A stretch of DNA of 64,000 nucleotides from JAIVJG01 sp964236735 (GCA_964236735.1 CAXSFM010000014.1:1-64000), one strand, 5' to 3'. Shown: positions 50,421 to 59,674, numbered from the stretch's first letter. Translations and numbers: made by a program. Notes: a model not told the origin generated them from the sequence alone.

Positions 50421-53325
50421 CCGTTGGCGACAAATTGAACAACTCTACGATGCCGCCGTTGAATTGCCCGTCGCGGAGCGCGCAAAGTTTGTTGAGGAGG
50501 CCTGCGCCGGCGACGAGGATTTGCGGCGCGAGTTGTGGAGCCTCTTAGAAGCGCAGCAACAGGCCGGCGATTTTATGGAGTCGCCCGCGCTCGACGTTGC
50601 CGCCAGAGCCGTCGCCCGCGAACGATCTTCCTCAGTCAGACAATCCTCTTTCATCGGTCGCGAACTCGGGGCCTACAAAATCGAAAAGCTTCTCGGCGAG
50701 GGTGGCATGGGTGAGGTTTATCTGGCGCATGACGCCAAGCTTAAACGCCACGTCGCCTTAAAAATTTTGCCGCCGCAGTTTATCTCCGACCCCGAGTATG
50801 TTAAGCGATTCGAGCGCGAAGCCCGCGCCATTTCCGCCCTCAATCATCCGAACCTGATTACCATCTACGACATTGGAAACTCGGATGGAGTGCAATTCAT
50901 CGCGACGGAATTCGTCGCGGGCAAGACCGTGCGGGAGTTGCTTGGCGACGGTTTGCAGATGAAAGACGCCCTCTCGATTGCCACACAAGTCGCGGAAGCT
51001 TTGGGAGCGGCGCATCACGCGGGCGTCCTTCATCGAGACATCAAACCTGAGAACATCATGGTGCGCCCCGACGGCTATGTGAAGATTTTGGATTTTGGCC
51101 TCGCGAAGCTCAATGAGCAGAGATCGGCAGACAGCCCGAACCTTTCTTCCGAGACGCAACCCGGCCTGCTCATGGGGACGCTCGCCTACATGTCGCCCGA
51201 ACAGGCGGCTGGTGACGTGGTGGACGAACGCTCCGACATTTGGAGCCTGGGCGTTGTGCTCTACGAGATGATGACCGGTTCTTCGCCAACCAAAGGCGCG
51301 AGCCGCTCGGAAACTCTCGGCACGATTCTTTCAAAAGAGCCTCTGGATATTACGGACTCAAACCCCGCGTTGCCCGTCGAACTCGATCACATACTTGAGA
51401 AAGCGCTCGAAAAAGACCGCGAACTTCGCTATCAGACGGCTTCGGATTTTCGCGCCGACTTGAAACGACTGAAACGTGAAATTGACTCCTCACCTTCGCT
51501 GCCGCACAACAGCGGCAAGGGGGCGAGCCGGAGACTGACAGCGGTCGCTTCATCCGCAAACTTTCGGCCCCCGCGCGCGTTCGTCTTGGGCGCGGCGGTC
51601 GTCGTGGCGTCGGCGTTGCTCGTCTGGTTGCTGGCGACGACGTGGTTCAAAGCAAAAGCGCCAGCCGCCCCGGACTGGTCGCGCGCCAACAACGTGCAAC
51701 TCACAATTAAGGAAGGCTCGGAACTGTTTTCCAGTCTCGCGCCGGACGGCAAATCTTTCGTCTATGTCAGCGACGAGGCTGGTAATGCGGACATTTACTG
51801 GCAGCGCGTCGGGGGCAAGAATCCCACCAACCTCACCAAAGACTCCGCGAAGGATGAGACGACCCCCGCCTTTTCACCCGATGGAAATCTCATCGCTTTT
51901 CATTCCGAGCGCGAGCCGGCGGGACTGTACGTGATGGAAGCGACGGGGGAGAATGTGCGCCGCATTTCCGATGTTGGCTATCATCCTTCATGGTCGCCTG
52001 ACGGAAAAGAAATCGTCGCCGGCGCAGAGTGGATCGGCGTTCACACGAATAAAAGCGTGATCCCGAGCGCGTTGTGGATAATCAACGTCGCGACCGGCGA
52101 GAAACGCCTGCTGACCGAAGGCGACGCCGCGCAACCGAGTTGGTCGCCCGGCGGCAGGCGCATCGCTTTCTGGTACTGGTCAACGGAAGGGCACGGCGAC
52201 ATCGCGACCATGCCGGCGTCAGGCGGAGCGTCCGTCAGAATTACCACAGAAGACGCGAATGATTGGAATCCCGTGTGGGCGCCCGACGGAAAGTTTATCT
52301 ATTTTGCCAGCGACCGTGGCGGTAACATGAATTTATGGCGCGTCGCCGTTGATGAAAAAACCGGGGAAGCGCTGGGATCGCCCGAAGCGGTTCCGACGAC
52401 GGCGAGATACGCCCTCAACATCAGCTTTTCGCGCGACGGAAAGTCACTCGTTTACGTGCGTTATGAGAGCGTCGCAAACCTCCAGTCCATCGCTTTCGAC
52501 GCCGCGACAGAGAAAGTGGCCGGCGAACCCGTCTGGGTGACGCGAGGCTACACGGGCGGCGCTATGCCTCAGCTTTCGCCCGACGGCGAGCGATACGTTG
52601 TGCGCTGGCCCCACAAGGCGCAGGAAGACATCGCCATTTTCAACAAAGACGGCTCGAACTGGCTCGCCCTGACCGATGACAAATTTCAAGATCGTCGCCC
52701 GCGCTGGTTTCCCGACGGACAGCGCATCGCTTTTAGCTCCGACCGCAGCGGCGTCAGTCAAATCTGGGCGATCAACGCCGACAGCACAGGTTTGCGGCAA
52801 CTGACGTTTGCGGCTGAGAACGGCGCGGGTTGGCCCACACTATCTCCAGACGGAAAGCGTCTGGCTTACCTGCAACTCAGAGGCAAAGGCGGAGCCGCTT
52901 TTGTGTTGAATCTGATGAAGGGGTGGCAGGAGCAAAGCCCGGAGCAGCTTCCGCCCGTCCCGAACTTCGGGGGCTATTTCAGCGCGAACGACTGGTCGCC
53001 CGACGGTGACAAACTCATCGGCACGTTCATCAACGAAGAGAGAAACGACGCCGGAATCGGCACGTACTCTCTCTCGTCACGCAGCTACGAAAAGATTACA
53101 GATTCCGGCGACTATCCGGGCTGGCTCAACGACAGCCACCGGTTCATCTTCCAACGCGCGAGCAAAATTTATTCGGGCGACATCAGAAGCAGTAAAACTC
53201 AACTGATCTTTTCGCCTCCCTCACACGTCATTCAACATCCTGCAATTTCATCGGACAATCGAATGATCTTCTTCCGATTTCTGCAAGTGGAGGCGGACGT
53301 TTGGTTACTGAACCTGAGCGAGTAG
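50410..53325 (+). CDS. Membrane Ser/Thr protein kinase with C-terminal beta-propeller
   Basis: 971 residues from ATG 50410, overlapping the sigma gene. A 75-residue helical lead (RWRQIEQLYDAAVELP) is followed by the kinase: GEGGMGEV, VALKIL Lys, HRDIKPEN, DFGLAKL, GTLAYMSPEQ. One transmembrane helix (about 390-410, AVVVASALLVWLLATTW) puts the C-terminus outside. The outer part is a TolB/PD40-type beta-propeller with many repeats of SPDGxxIAF, such as FSPDGNLIAF, WSPDGKEIVA and SPDGKRLAYL. It is a sensor kinase with the propeller as the detection module by family analogy. Confidence 0.92.
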   Translation: MKADRWRQIEQLYDAAVELPVAERAKFVEEACAGDEDLRRELWSLLEAQQQAGDFMESPALDVAARAVARERSSSVRQSSFIGRELGAYKIEKLLGEGGMGEVYLAHDAKLKRHVALKILPPQFISDPEYVKRFEREARAISALNHPNLITIYDIGNSDGVQFIATEFVAGKTVRELLGDGLQMKDALSIATQVAEALGAAHHAGVLHRDIKPENIMVRPDGYVKILDFGLAKLNEQRSADSPNLSSETQPGLLMGTLAYMSPEQAAGDVVDERSDIWSLGVVLYEMMTGSSPTKGASRSETLGTILSKEPLDITDSNPALPVELDHILEKALEKDRELRYQTASDFRADLKRLKREIDSSPSLPHNSGKGASRRLTAVASSANFRPPRAFVLGAAVVVASALLVWLLATTWFKAKAPAAPDWSRANNVQLTIKEGSELFSSLAPDGKSFVYVSDEAGNADIYWQRVGGKNPTNLTKDSAKDETTPAFSPDGNLIAFHSEREPAGLYVMEATGENVRRISDVGYHPSWSPDGKEIVAGAEWIGVHTNKSVIPSALWIINVATGEKRLLTEGDAAQPSWSPGGRRIAFWYWSTEGHGDIATMPASGGASVRITTEDANDWNPVWAPDGKFIYFASDRGGNMNLWRVAVDEKTGEALGSPEAVPTTARYALNISFSRDGKSLVYVRYESVANLQSIAFDAATEKVAGEPVWVTRGYTGGAMPQLSPDGERYVVRWPHKAQEDIAIFNKDGSNWLALTDDKFQDRRPRWFPDGQRIAFSSDRSGVSQIWAINADSTGLRQLTFAAENGAGWPTLSPDGKRLAYLQLRGKGGAAFVLNLMKGWQEQSPEQLPPVPNFGGYFSANDWSPDGDKLIGTFINEERNDAGIGTYSLSSRSYEKITDSGDYPGWLNDSHRFIFQRASKIYSGDIRSSKTQLIFSPPSHVIQHPAISSDNRMIFFRFLQVEADVWLLNLSE

Positions 53326-53371
53326 CTAACGGCTGACGGAGAGTAAACGATGACGTATGCGAAGCAAGACT

Positions 53372-53410
53372 TGAAAAAAAGGCGCGGAGTTACTTTCACA
53401 ACTTCGCGCC
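53372..53410 (-). terminator. Rho-independent terminator for the 53444 gene
   Basis: On the minus strand GGCGCGAAGTT pairs with AACTCCGCGCC (one G-U) and is followed by TTTTTTTCAAG. It lies between converging genes. Confidence 0.9.
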
Positions 53411-53443
53411 CGCTCTTGTTTGCAGCGTGCTGTAGAGATTAGA

Positions 53444-54253
53444 TTACGAAGGCGACGTCGTCGTTGCCGCGCCCTTCGCGCCGCTGAAATCGTAGGTGAC
53501 GTGCAGGCGCAAAGTTTTGTCTTTGACTTCGGAGCGCACGTCTCTGGCTCTGGCCTTGAGCGTGCCGCCGGTCGCCTGCACGGGAATCGAGAGGCCGAGT
53601 TGCGCCCCTCGCATCAAGACGAGCGGGTTGACGCGCTGGTTAATCGAGTTCTGCACAAACTGCGTGACGAAGTTGTTGACCATGCCCTGCGCCGCGCCGA
53701 AGTTCAAGCCCTGCACGCTCTCGATGTTGACGCCCTCGACATTAAGTTGCCCGTAGAGCGTCTGCTCGTTGGCATCGAAGCGGAGTTGGATGTTGGCCTG
53801 TCCCGTGCCGCTGAATTGCGCGCAGCCGAGAATCGGCGCGTTGTAAGTTCCACTGAACGCGAGCGGCGCGAGCACCTGCCCGTTATCGAGCCGCACGCCG
53901 GTCTGCACGCCGCCGCCCTGCGGAGCGATCACGACCTGACTCTGACACGCGCCGCCGCTTTGAGTTTCGATGAAGCGCGCGCCTGACGGCCATCCGCCCG
54001 TCGCGTCTCTTTCAATCGAGCTGAGACGAAACGTCGGCTCGCCGAGTTGCGTGAAGACCGTGCCGAGCAGCGTGTTGAAAAACTTCTCGTCGAGCGAGAG
54101 GACGGCTGTGCCCGGAGGGTCGCCGCCCGCGTCCGGCGCTTGCACGGGCGTGCCCGGCGACATCTTCGCCATGCGCGGCGCGCCGACGAAAAAGAAGTAA
54201 GCGAGCGCGCCGCCGATGATGACGCCGAGCAAGAGCGTGAGCAGGTATTTCAT
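53444..54253 (-). CDS. Hypothetical envelope protein with N-terminal membrane anchor
   Basis: 269 residues. One N-terminal helix (MKYLLTLLLGVIIGGALAYF), then a beta-rich soluble domain without Cys pairs except GGACQSQ and LGCAQF. LFNTLL-like and LNVEGVNIESVQGL suggest a lipid- or ligand-binding sandwich, but I recognise no named family. It is co-directed with the lipoprotein gene 21 bases upstream of it (54275), so the two are likely a pair. Confidence 0.6.
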   Translation of the reverse strand: MKYLLTLLLGVIIGGALAYFFFVGAPRMAKMSPGTPVQAPDAGGDPPGTAVLSLDEKFFNTLLGTVFTQLGEPTFRLSSIERDATGGWPSGARFIETQSGGACQSQVVIAPQGGGVQTGVRLDNGQVLAPLAFSGTYNAPILGCAQFSGTGQANIQLRFDANEQTLYGQLNVEGVNIESVQGLNFGAAQGMVNNFVTQFVQNSINQRVNPLVLMRGAQLGLSIPVQATGGTLKARARDVRSEVKDKTLRLHVTYDFSGAKGAATTTSPS

Positions 54254-54274
54254 GCGCGTGTGCCTCCCGGTAAA

Positions 54275-55219
54275 TTACGGCGTGGTGGTCGCGGGCGATG
54301 CGCTCGTGGTCGCGGGCGTCGCAGACATCAACGGCATCGTGCCGCCACCGCCCTGTTGCGCGTTGAAGGCGTTCAGGAAAAATTGTATGCCGGCGATAAT
54401 GACTTTCGTCTGTTGCTGCACTTGCTCCGGCGTGAGCTTGGCGTAGCCCTGCGGAATTTCAAAGTCCGCTGCGTTCACCTCCGTCGTCAGATTACGCATC
54501 TCGACTGTAGCCTTGCCGCCGTTCATGCCCTGCACGCTGCCCGTCGCCTGCCCGAAGCCTTCGATGCGAAGCGGCAATCCCGTCTCCTTATCAATGTAGA
54601 TAAAGGAGTCGGTCGCGACCTGTCCGGCCTGCGTGCCCGTGTTGGTCTTCGCCGCGTAGCGATACTTCGTCGTCTGGCGACCGTTCAAAGTCTCTTCGCC
54701 CACGCGCTCGACGCCCTGCTGCCGCCCCAACTGCGAGACGAGTTGTCCCGGCGTCAGAGAGCGCGGCATCTCGACGCCTGTCATCTCAGACGTCAATTCC
54801 AGATACTGTTTGCGCGCGGGAAGAATCAAGTAACGCTTGTCGGCCTTGTCGAGAAAAATAACTTCGCCGACGGTCGGGATGCGTGTGTCCATCGAGTAGC
54901 GACGATCCGTGCCGTTGCGCGCGATTTTGATGTCGGGAAGCGTTTGTGCCTGTTGCCCCGAAGGAGCGGCGGTGATGGACATCGTCGCCGTGTACTTCTC
55001 AGGCTCTTTCGTCTCGATGACCGCGCCCGAACTTGTCGTCTCCGTCGTGGACGAGACGCTCGTCGAGTTCGAGCTATTGACGTTGGCGATGGTCGTCGTC
55101 GTGTTGGTGTTCGTCACCGCTTCCGGCTGCTGTTGCGTCGGCTGCTGGCACGCCGCGAGCGCGACGCACAACAACGCCGCCGCACCGAAGAAAAGTTTGT
55201 TCGTTCTGAAAAAGCGCAT
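54275..55219 (-). CDS. Lipoprotein, outer-membrane sorting (LolA/DUF4412-like) type
   Basis: 314 residues. Lipobox LAAC with Cys near residue 24, then a Thr/Asn/Ser linker (residues 30-65), then a folded part with YTATMSITAA, DRRYSMDTR, VIFLDKADKRYLIL and LNGRQTTKYRY. These are the strands of LolA-type or DUF4412 beta-baskets that bind lipids. A Gly/Thr/Ala-rich end follows. The Cys directs it to the outer or inner membrane surface; lgt and lspA in this window would process it. Confidence 0.7.
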   Translation of the reverse strand: MRFFRTNKLFFGAAALLCVALAACQQPTQQQPEAVTNTNTTTTIANVNSSNSTSVSSTTETTSSGAVIETKEPEKYTATMSITAAPSGQQAQTLPDIKIARNGTDRRYSMDTRIPTVGEVIFLDKADKRYLILPARKQYLELTSEMTGVEMPRSLTPGQLVSQLGRQQGVERVGEETLNGRQTTKYRYAAKTNTGTQAGQVATDSFIYIDKETGLPLRIEGFGQATGSVQGMNGGKATVEMRNLTTEVNAADFEIPQGYAKLTPEQVQQQTKVIIAGIQFFLNAFNAQQGGGGTMPLMSATPATTSASPATTTP

Positions 55220-55310
55220 GGAAAAATTCTCCTCCCTGACAAGGCGGAATGTTCAAGACACGTAAATTTTCGGGGGAAAGAAAACGGCGAGAGAATAACA
55301 CAGGCGGAGA

Positions 55311-55391
55311 AAATGATGAATGCGGAGTGATGAATGATGAATGAAAGCAAGAGCGCCTTTGTCTTTCATTCATCACTCCGCATTCATCATT
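55311..55391. repeat. ATGATGA heptamer hairpin at the tdk end
   Basis: Left arm AAATGATGAATGCGGAGTGA and right arm TCACTCCGCATTCATCATTC are complements, including the odd GCGGAGTG units. The tdk stop (TGA, 55389-55387) lies within the right arm. Confidence 0.85.
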
Positions 55392-56007
55392 CGTATTTCG
55401 TCGGTGCGTCGGCGTGCGGGACGAAGTGCTGGCGGCAGCGCGCTTCGTAGGAATCGCTTGCTCCGACGACGACTTGGCCTTCGACCTCGACGATGCGCTG
55501 CGAATAGTTGGCTGGCTGCCCGCAACGGACGCAGATGGCGTGCGTCTTGGTGATGTACTCGGCGACGGCGAGCAGGTGCGGCATCGGCCCGAAAGGGCGT
55601 CCTGTGTAGTCCTGATCCAGCCCCGCGACAATGACGCGCACGCCCCTGTCCGCCAGTTCGTTGACGACCGCGACGAGACTCGCGTCGAAGAACTGCCCCT
55701 CGTCTATGCCGACGACTTCCGTCTCTGCCTCGACGCGCGCGAGAATCTCCGCGGCGGTCGTGACGGCTGATGATTCGTGCCGCATCTCTGAGTGCGAGAC
55801 GATGTGATCGCGCGAGTAACGCACGTCTATCTCCGGCTTAAAGACCTGCACCTTGAGACGCGCGATGCGAGCGCGCCGCAGACGCCTGATCAACTCTTCA
55901 GACTTGCCCGAAAACATCGAGCCGGCGATGACCTCGATCCAGCCGGGTTTGTCCTGATGTATCTGCGCGAGGTGCTCGTCGTTGCCCTCGGCAGCCAGTC
56001 TATTCAT
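55387..56007 (-). CDS. tdk: Thymidine kinase
   Basis: 206 residues. P-loop GSMFSGKSEEL (residues 29-39), DEGQFF with the catalytic Glu, and the zinc ligands in CVRCGQP and a later CRQHF. GLDQDYTGRPFGPM is the lasso-loop region. The type-II (TK1-like) enzyme phosphorylates thymidine in salvage. A short N-terminal extension of about 20 residues precedes the P-loop. Monocistronic; the next gene upstream on the strand begins 42 bases away. Confidence 0.93.
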   Translation of the reverse strand: MNRLAAEGNDEHLAQIHQDKPGWIEVIAGSMFSGKSEELIRRLRRARIARLKVQVFKPEIDVRYSRDHIVSHSEMRHESSAVTTAAEILARVEAETEVVGIDEGQFFDASLVAVVNELADRGVRVIVAGLDQDYTGRPFGPMPHLLAVAEYITKTHAICVRCGQPANYSQRIVEVEGQVVVGASDSYEARCRQHFVPHADAPTKYE

Positions 56008-56049
56008 ATTCTTGTTGATTGCCCTTCGATGTTGGTTTGGGTGCTAATC

Positions 56050-56700
56050 TTATTCTGCCGCCTGAGCTTCTTGCTCGGTCAGCCATTCGACAACGAACGT
56101 GACATAATCAGGATAATATTCCGGCGACTCGATCTCCGCGCGCGTGATGCCCGCACTTTTTAACATCGGCGCAAGTTCTCTTTGAAAGAGAACGTAGTGT
56201 TCCCAGATAGCTTTGCCGCCGGGAATCGTCGTGCGCCCGGAGTCGGCGTTCAACCAGCTGCGAACTTTATCAATCGCCATGCGCGGCTTGTTCTGGTGAA
56301 CCTGAATGTCCTGTCCGGCGATGTCGCTCAGAGATGCCCTGTACCTGTACTCTTCACTGTCCAAAACTAAAATGCGTTTGGTCTCATCTCTTTTCTTTCC
56401 GTATTCAAAGCATCCCCAAAAGAGGCCGCATTCAAAAGGCATATTGAAGCGCGGCAGCCGCGTCTTGCCGCTCGTCTCGGTGCGAGAAATATCGTGAATC
56501 CCGTACTTGCATTCAGCGATGATGGAGATGATTTTTGCCAGACGATTCTGGCCTGAATCAATCGCCTCTAAACTACAGCGAGCGACGAATCCGGCGTCGT
56601 GAATGGCAAAAACGAGAGCGTTAAAGATGGGCTTGTACTGCTTATCGAAGGGGCAGTTGATGAAAACATTGTCGTCGTATGAGGAAGTTGAATTAGCCAT
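56050..56700 (-). CDS. VFINCPFD-type Rossmann protein, possible TIR/nucleoside deoxyribosyltransferase-like
   Basis: 216 residues. NVFINCPFDKQYKPIFNAL at the front, then FVARCSLEAIDSGQNRLAKI, ECKYGIHDISR and LPRFNMPFECGLFWG. This set (VFINCPFD, DSG, GIHDLSR, NMPFELG) marks a conserved hypothetical family. The layout resembles Rossmann folds of TIR and nucleoside 2-deoxyribosyltransferase enzymes, in which Glu after FE/FEL is catalytic, but this is inference. Such domains often sit in defence systems; here the neighbours are tdk and a small basic protein. Nothing in the window proves such a function. Confidence 0.6.
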   Translation of the reverse strand: MANSTSSYDDNVFINCPFDKQYKPIFNALVFAIHDAGFVARCSLEAIDSGQNRLAKIISIIAECKYGIHDISRTETSGKTRLPRFNMPFECGLFWGCFEYGKKRDETKRILVLDSEEYRYRASLSDIAGQDIQVHQNKPRMAIDKVRSWLNADSGRTTIPGGKAIWEHYVLFQRELAPMLKSAGITRAEIESPEYYPDYVTFVVEWLTEQEAQAAE

Positions 56701-56732
56701 CGTTATTCGTCCTGCCAGTTAGCGTTCGCAGT

Positions 56733-57005
56733 TCATGCGGTACGACGCACATAACTTTTAACGGCAATCTGAATACGCTCTTTCCCCGCACGCGGCGTGA
56801 CCGGCGACGACTTGACGACCCGCCCCGTCTTGTCCGCGACAAATTTCCCTGTGGCAGAGCTACGCTTCGTGGCCTTCGTCGCCGAACTCTGCCGGACAGG
56901 AGAGCCGTTTGCCTTCGTCTGTTTCCTGGCCGCCTTCGATGATTTTGAACTTGTTGCTTTGGACGCTTTCGTCTTGCTTGTTTTCACCGCTGCTTTTGTC
57001 GTCAT
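56733..57005 (-). CDS. Small basic Lys/Ser/Ala-rich protein
   Basis: 90 residues from ATG 57005, with GGAGG before it. Residues 1-45 are a run of Lys/Ser/Thr/Ala repeats (TTKAAVKTSKTKASKATSS) like a histone H1 tail; the second half has a TGKFVADKTGRVVKSSPVTP segment and a basic end VKSYVRRTA. GKFV.DK..G.V is seen in small, often prophage- or toxin-associated proteins, but I cannot place it. It precedes the Rossmann-type gene by 33 bases on the same strand. Confidence 0.6.
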   Translation of the reverse strand: MTTKAAVKTSKTKASKATSSKSSKAARKQTKANGSPVRQSSATKATKRSSATGKFVADKTGRVVKSSPVTPRAGKERIQIAVKSYVRRTA

Positions 57006-57084
57006 GGCTTCCTCCCTCGTTTGGCGCAATAATAGCACATCGTAATTTACACTGACGCAAGATGCTCAGATGCTGGACTCTGTA

Positions 57085-57597
57085 TTACTGTTCATCTTCC
57101 TCGTCTGTATCAAACCAGATGTCAAGAGTAAACTCTAAATTTCTTTCGGCTATCAGTCTGAGGGTTTTTCGGGACAAACGGACTTCTCGATTCCAGTTGT
57201 TAATGTGCCCGACAATAGTAATCCACGTTTCATACTCTTCCGACAACAAATGCCAATTGTTGAGATTCTGTGTGCAAGCGAAAAAGAGTTTCTCAATTTT
57301 ATCATTTAGCGGTTCATCATTTGTTTCACTGGACAAGAACCATTTGCCCCAATCGTCAATGCGCGTATATCCATGATAACCGTAAGCACGTCTTTCGTTC
57401 GGATTCCACGCGCGTGTTGGACCAACTTCTAAAAGTTGTGTTACTCGGTCTTTATCAAGTCGTTTGGAGTAAACCGATATTGTCACTCCTGTTTTTTCAG
57501 GTTCGCCTCCAATTTCCCCAATGACTTCAGCCTTCGGGTCAGAAACGTATTTGAACTCATTACCATCTTTGTCAAAGAATCTTGTCATATCGCTCAC
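57085..57597 (-). CDS. DUF4279 family protein
   Basis: 170 residues (Met4 at 57588 possible). TISVYSKRLDKDRVTQLLEV and the WxP-type TRAWNPNERRAYGYHGYTRID are the DUF4279 front; WGKWFLSSETNDEPL and DIWFDTDEEDEQ end it. DUF4279 members are often found beside polymorphic toxins as immunity proteins, but no toxin is seen here. It is AT-richer than its flanks, with tdk-side and yjjX-side genes both GC-rich. Confidence 0.8.
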   Translation of the reverse strand: MSDMTRFFDKDGNEFKYVSDPKAEVIGEIGGEPEKTGVTISVYSKRLDKDRVTQLLEVGPTRAWNPNERRAYGYHGYTRIDDWGKWFLSSETNDEPLNDKIEKLFFACTQNLNNWHLLSEEYETWITIVGHINNWNREVRLSRKTLRLIAERNLEFTLDIWFDTDEEDEQ

Positions 57598-57661
57598 TAA
57601 GAGAATTATTTTGGGTATTAGGAGAAGACCAACTCTTAACTACACCGCCAAGAGAAAAAAT

Positions 57662-58246
57662 TCACCCGTAAACCCGCGCGTTATAAAACGGCGCGAAGGC
57701 GGCGAGCAACGCCGTCTCGAAACTCACGGAGCGCGTGAGCATGTCGCGCGTGAGAATGCCCCACGCCCCCTGACGGCTACGCACGTCGTGCTCGCCCGCG
57801 ACTTCGTCTATCACGTCGCCGAGTTCGCGCCCCGTGCGCTCGACGCGCTGCACGATCTCAAGCGGCACGCTCACCGATGGCGCTGCGCCGAAGTAGCCGC
57901 GTGTTCCATTGGAGACGTAAGCCCAGCCGCGCAGAAAGGTGTGACGCTCGCCGTCAATCGTGATCGAGTGAAAGCCGCCTTCGAGTCCGACGTAGAAGTC
58001 CGCGCGCTGCCCCTCGCTGTGCAGCATGGCGCGGACGGCCAGAGCGCGCTCGCTCGCGCCGCGCATGAGATGGCTGTCGGTCAGAGGCATCGCGGGGACG
58101 CTCGTCTCGACGGCGCGCGTGACGAGTTCCGCGCGTCCCCACGCCGCCTCAACGCCGGCGATGCGCGTGCAGGCGGCGCGCACGGACATAATCTTGGCCG
58201 CGCGCGTCGAGCCGAGTGCGATAATCATTCGAGTCTGACCAGACAT
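57662..58246 (-). CDS. yjjX: Inosine/xanthosine triphosphatase (YjjX/DUF84)
   Basis: 194 residues. IIALGSTRAAKIMSVRAA at the front binds the triphosphate, and SERALAVRAM, GLEGGF and GRELGDVIDEVAG follow, all as in the YjjX family of house-cleaning NTPases that hydrolyse ITP and XTP. The Cys or Lys variants cannot be judged from sequence alone. Near the start of the LeuA-like gene on the other strand, so the two diverge. Confidence 0.85.
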   Translation of the reverse strand: MSGQTRMIIALGSTRAAKIMSVRAACTRIAGVEAAWGRAELVTRAVETSVPAMPLTDSHLMRGASERALAVRAMLHSEGQRADFYVGLEGGFHSITIDGERHTFLRGWAYVSNGTRGYFGAAPSVSVPLEIVQRVERTGRELGDVIDEVAGEHDVRSRQGAWGILTRDMLTRSVSFETALLAAFAPFYNARVYG

Positions 58247-58315
58247 GCCGTTCGTGAATCGTGTTTGGGCGCGGTTGATTTATCTGTCGCGGTTCGCGAA
58301 AAGGCTATAACAGCG

Positions 58316-58336
58316 TTAAGGTAAAAGGCAAAAGCA
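58316..58336. repeat. AAGGCAA repeat, single arm
   Basis: TTAAGGTAAAAGGCAAAAGC repeats the unit of the hairpin at 19256. No complementary arm follows. It lies in the promoter region of the LeuA-like gene. Confidence 0.55.
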
Positions 58337-58450
58337 GCGTCTGTGGCCGTGCTTGACACGAGCGCGCGCCGCTTGCTGTAATTCATGCAACCCTTCGTCA
58401 TATCATCACGAAGCGCACTAAATTTCCTGAACAAGCAGGAGGATGTGGAA

Positions 58451-59665
58451 GTGTCTGCGAACGAACTAATCTACGACTGGAACACCACCGCGCCGACGTT
58501 CGAGAAGCCCGCGCGCCGCATCAGTTTTGATGACGAAACTTTGCGCGATGGATTGCAATCGCCGTCCGTCTCGGAGCCTTCGATTGAAAAGAAACTCGAA
58601 TTGCTGCACTTGATGGACGCGCTCTCGATAGACACGGCGGACATCGGGCTGCCGGGCGCGGGCGGCACACATGCGGCGGGCGTCGAGCGTCTGGCGCGCG
58701 AAATCGTCGAGCAGAAACTAAAGATTCGCCCGAACTGCGCCGCGCGCACGCACCGCAACGACATCCAGCCCATCGCCGACATCTCGCAACGCGCAGGGAT
58801 CGCCATCGAAGCCTGCACCTTTATCGGCTCGTCGCCCGTCCGCTTTTACGCCGAAGACTGGACGCTCGAAAAGTTGCTTGAATTGACGGAGGACGCCGTG
58901 ACCTTCGCCGTCAACGAAGGCTTGCCCGTGATGTACGTCACCGAAGACACGACGCGCGCCGACCCGGAAGTGATTCGCGCGCTCTACACGACGGCGATAC
59001 GAGCGGGAGCGCGTGCCGTGTGCGTCTGCGACACGGTCGGGCATTCGACGCCGGACGGCGCGCGCGCGGTCGTCTCGTTCGTCAAAAAGATTATCGAAGA
59101 CGAGGGCGGCGGCGTGCGTCTCGACTGGCACGGGCATCAGGATCGGGGCCTCGGCGTCATCAACTCCATCGCGGCGATTGAAGGCGGCGCGGATCAGGTG
59201 CATGGCTCGGCTTTGGGCATCGGCGAGCGCGTCGGCAACACGCCGATGGATCAATTGCTCGTCAATCTCAAATTGATGGGATGGATTGATCACGACCTCT
59301 CGCGTCTGAGCGAGTATTGCGCGTCCGCCGCCGACGCCTGCGGCTGGACGATTCCGCACAACTATCCCGTCTTCGGGCGCGACGCCTTTCGCACAGCAAC
59401 GGGCGTCCACGCGGCGGCGGTCATCAAGAGTTTCAGGAAAGGCGATCCCGGCCTCGCCGACTTGATTTATTCGGGCGTGCCTGCCGCGCTCTTCGGCATG
59501 AAGCAGACGATTGAAATCGGCCCGATGAGCGGCAAGTCGAACGTCATCTACTGGCTCGAATCGCGCTCGCTCGAAGCCAGCGACGAGCGCGTCCAACGCA
59601 TCTTCGACCATGCCAAGAGCGCGCACGGCGTCTTGAGCGAAGAGGACGTGTTGGGGCTGGTGTGA
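58451..59665 (+). CDS. LeuA-type alpha-isopropylmalate/homocitrate synthase-like lyase
   Basis: 404 residues from GTG 58451, chosen because AGGAGG (58437-58442) sits eight bases before it; an ATG at 58385 adds 22 residues. DETLRDGLQSPS (25-36) is the metal site of HMGL-like aldolases, then GLPGAGG, TEDTTRADPE, VCDTVGHSTP, and the DWHGHQDRGLGVIN His site, and GERVGNTPMDQ. These are signatures of 2-isopropylmalate synthase, homocitrate and citramalate synthases. The C-terminal regulatory domain of canonical LeuA is absent, so it belongs to the short branch whose substrate is uncertain. Confidence 0.85.
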   Translation: MSANELIYDWNTTAPTFEKPARRISFDDETLRDGLQSPSVSEPSIEKKLELLHLMDALSIDTADIGLPGAGGTHAAGVERLAREIVEQKLKIRPNCAARTHRNDIQPIADISQRAGIAIEACTFIGSSPVRFYAEDWTLEKLLELTEDAVTFAVNEGLPVMYVTEDTTRADPEVIRALYTTAIRAGARAVCVCDTVGHSTPDGARAVVSFVKKIIEDEGGGVRLDWHGHQDRGLGVINSIAAIEGGADQVHGSALGIGERVGNTPMDQLLVNLKLMGWIDHDLSRLSEYCASAADACGWTIPHNYPVFGRDAFRTATGVHAAAVIKSFRKGDPGLADLIYSGVPAALFGMKQTIEIGPMSGKSNVIYWLESRSLEASDERVQRIFDHAKSAHGVLSEEDVLGLV

Positions 59666-59674
59666 AAAGAAAGT

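Noticed and set aside
50410..53325. The kinase as a two-component histidine kinase
   Set aside because: It has HRDIKPEN and DFG of eukaryotic-like Ser/Thr kinases and no H-box.
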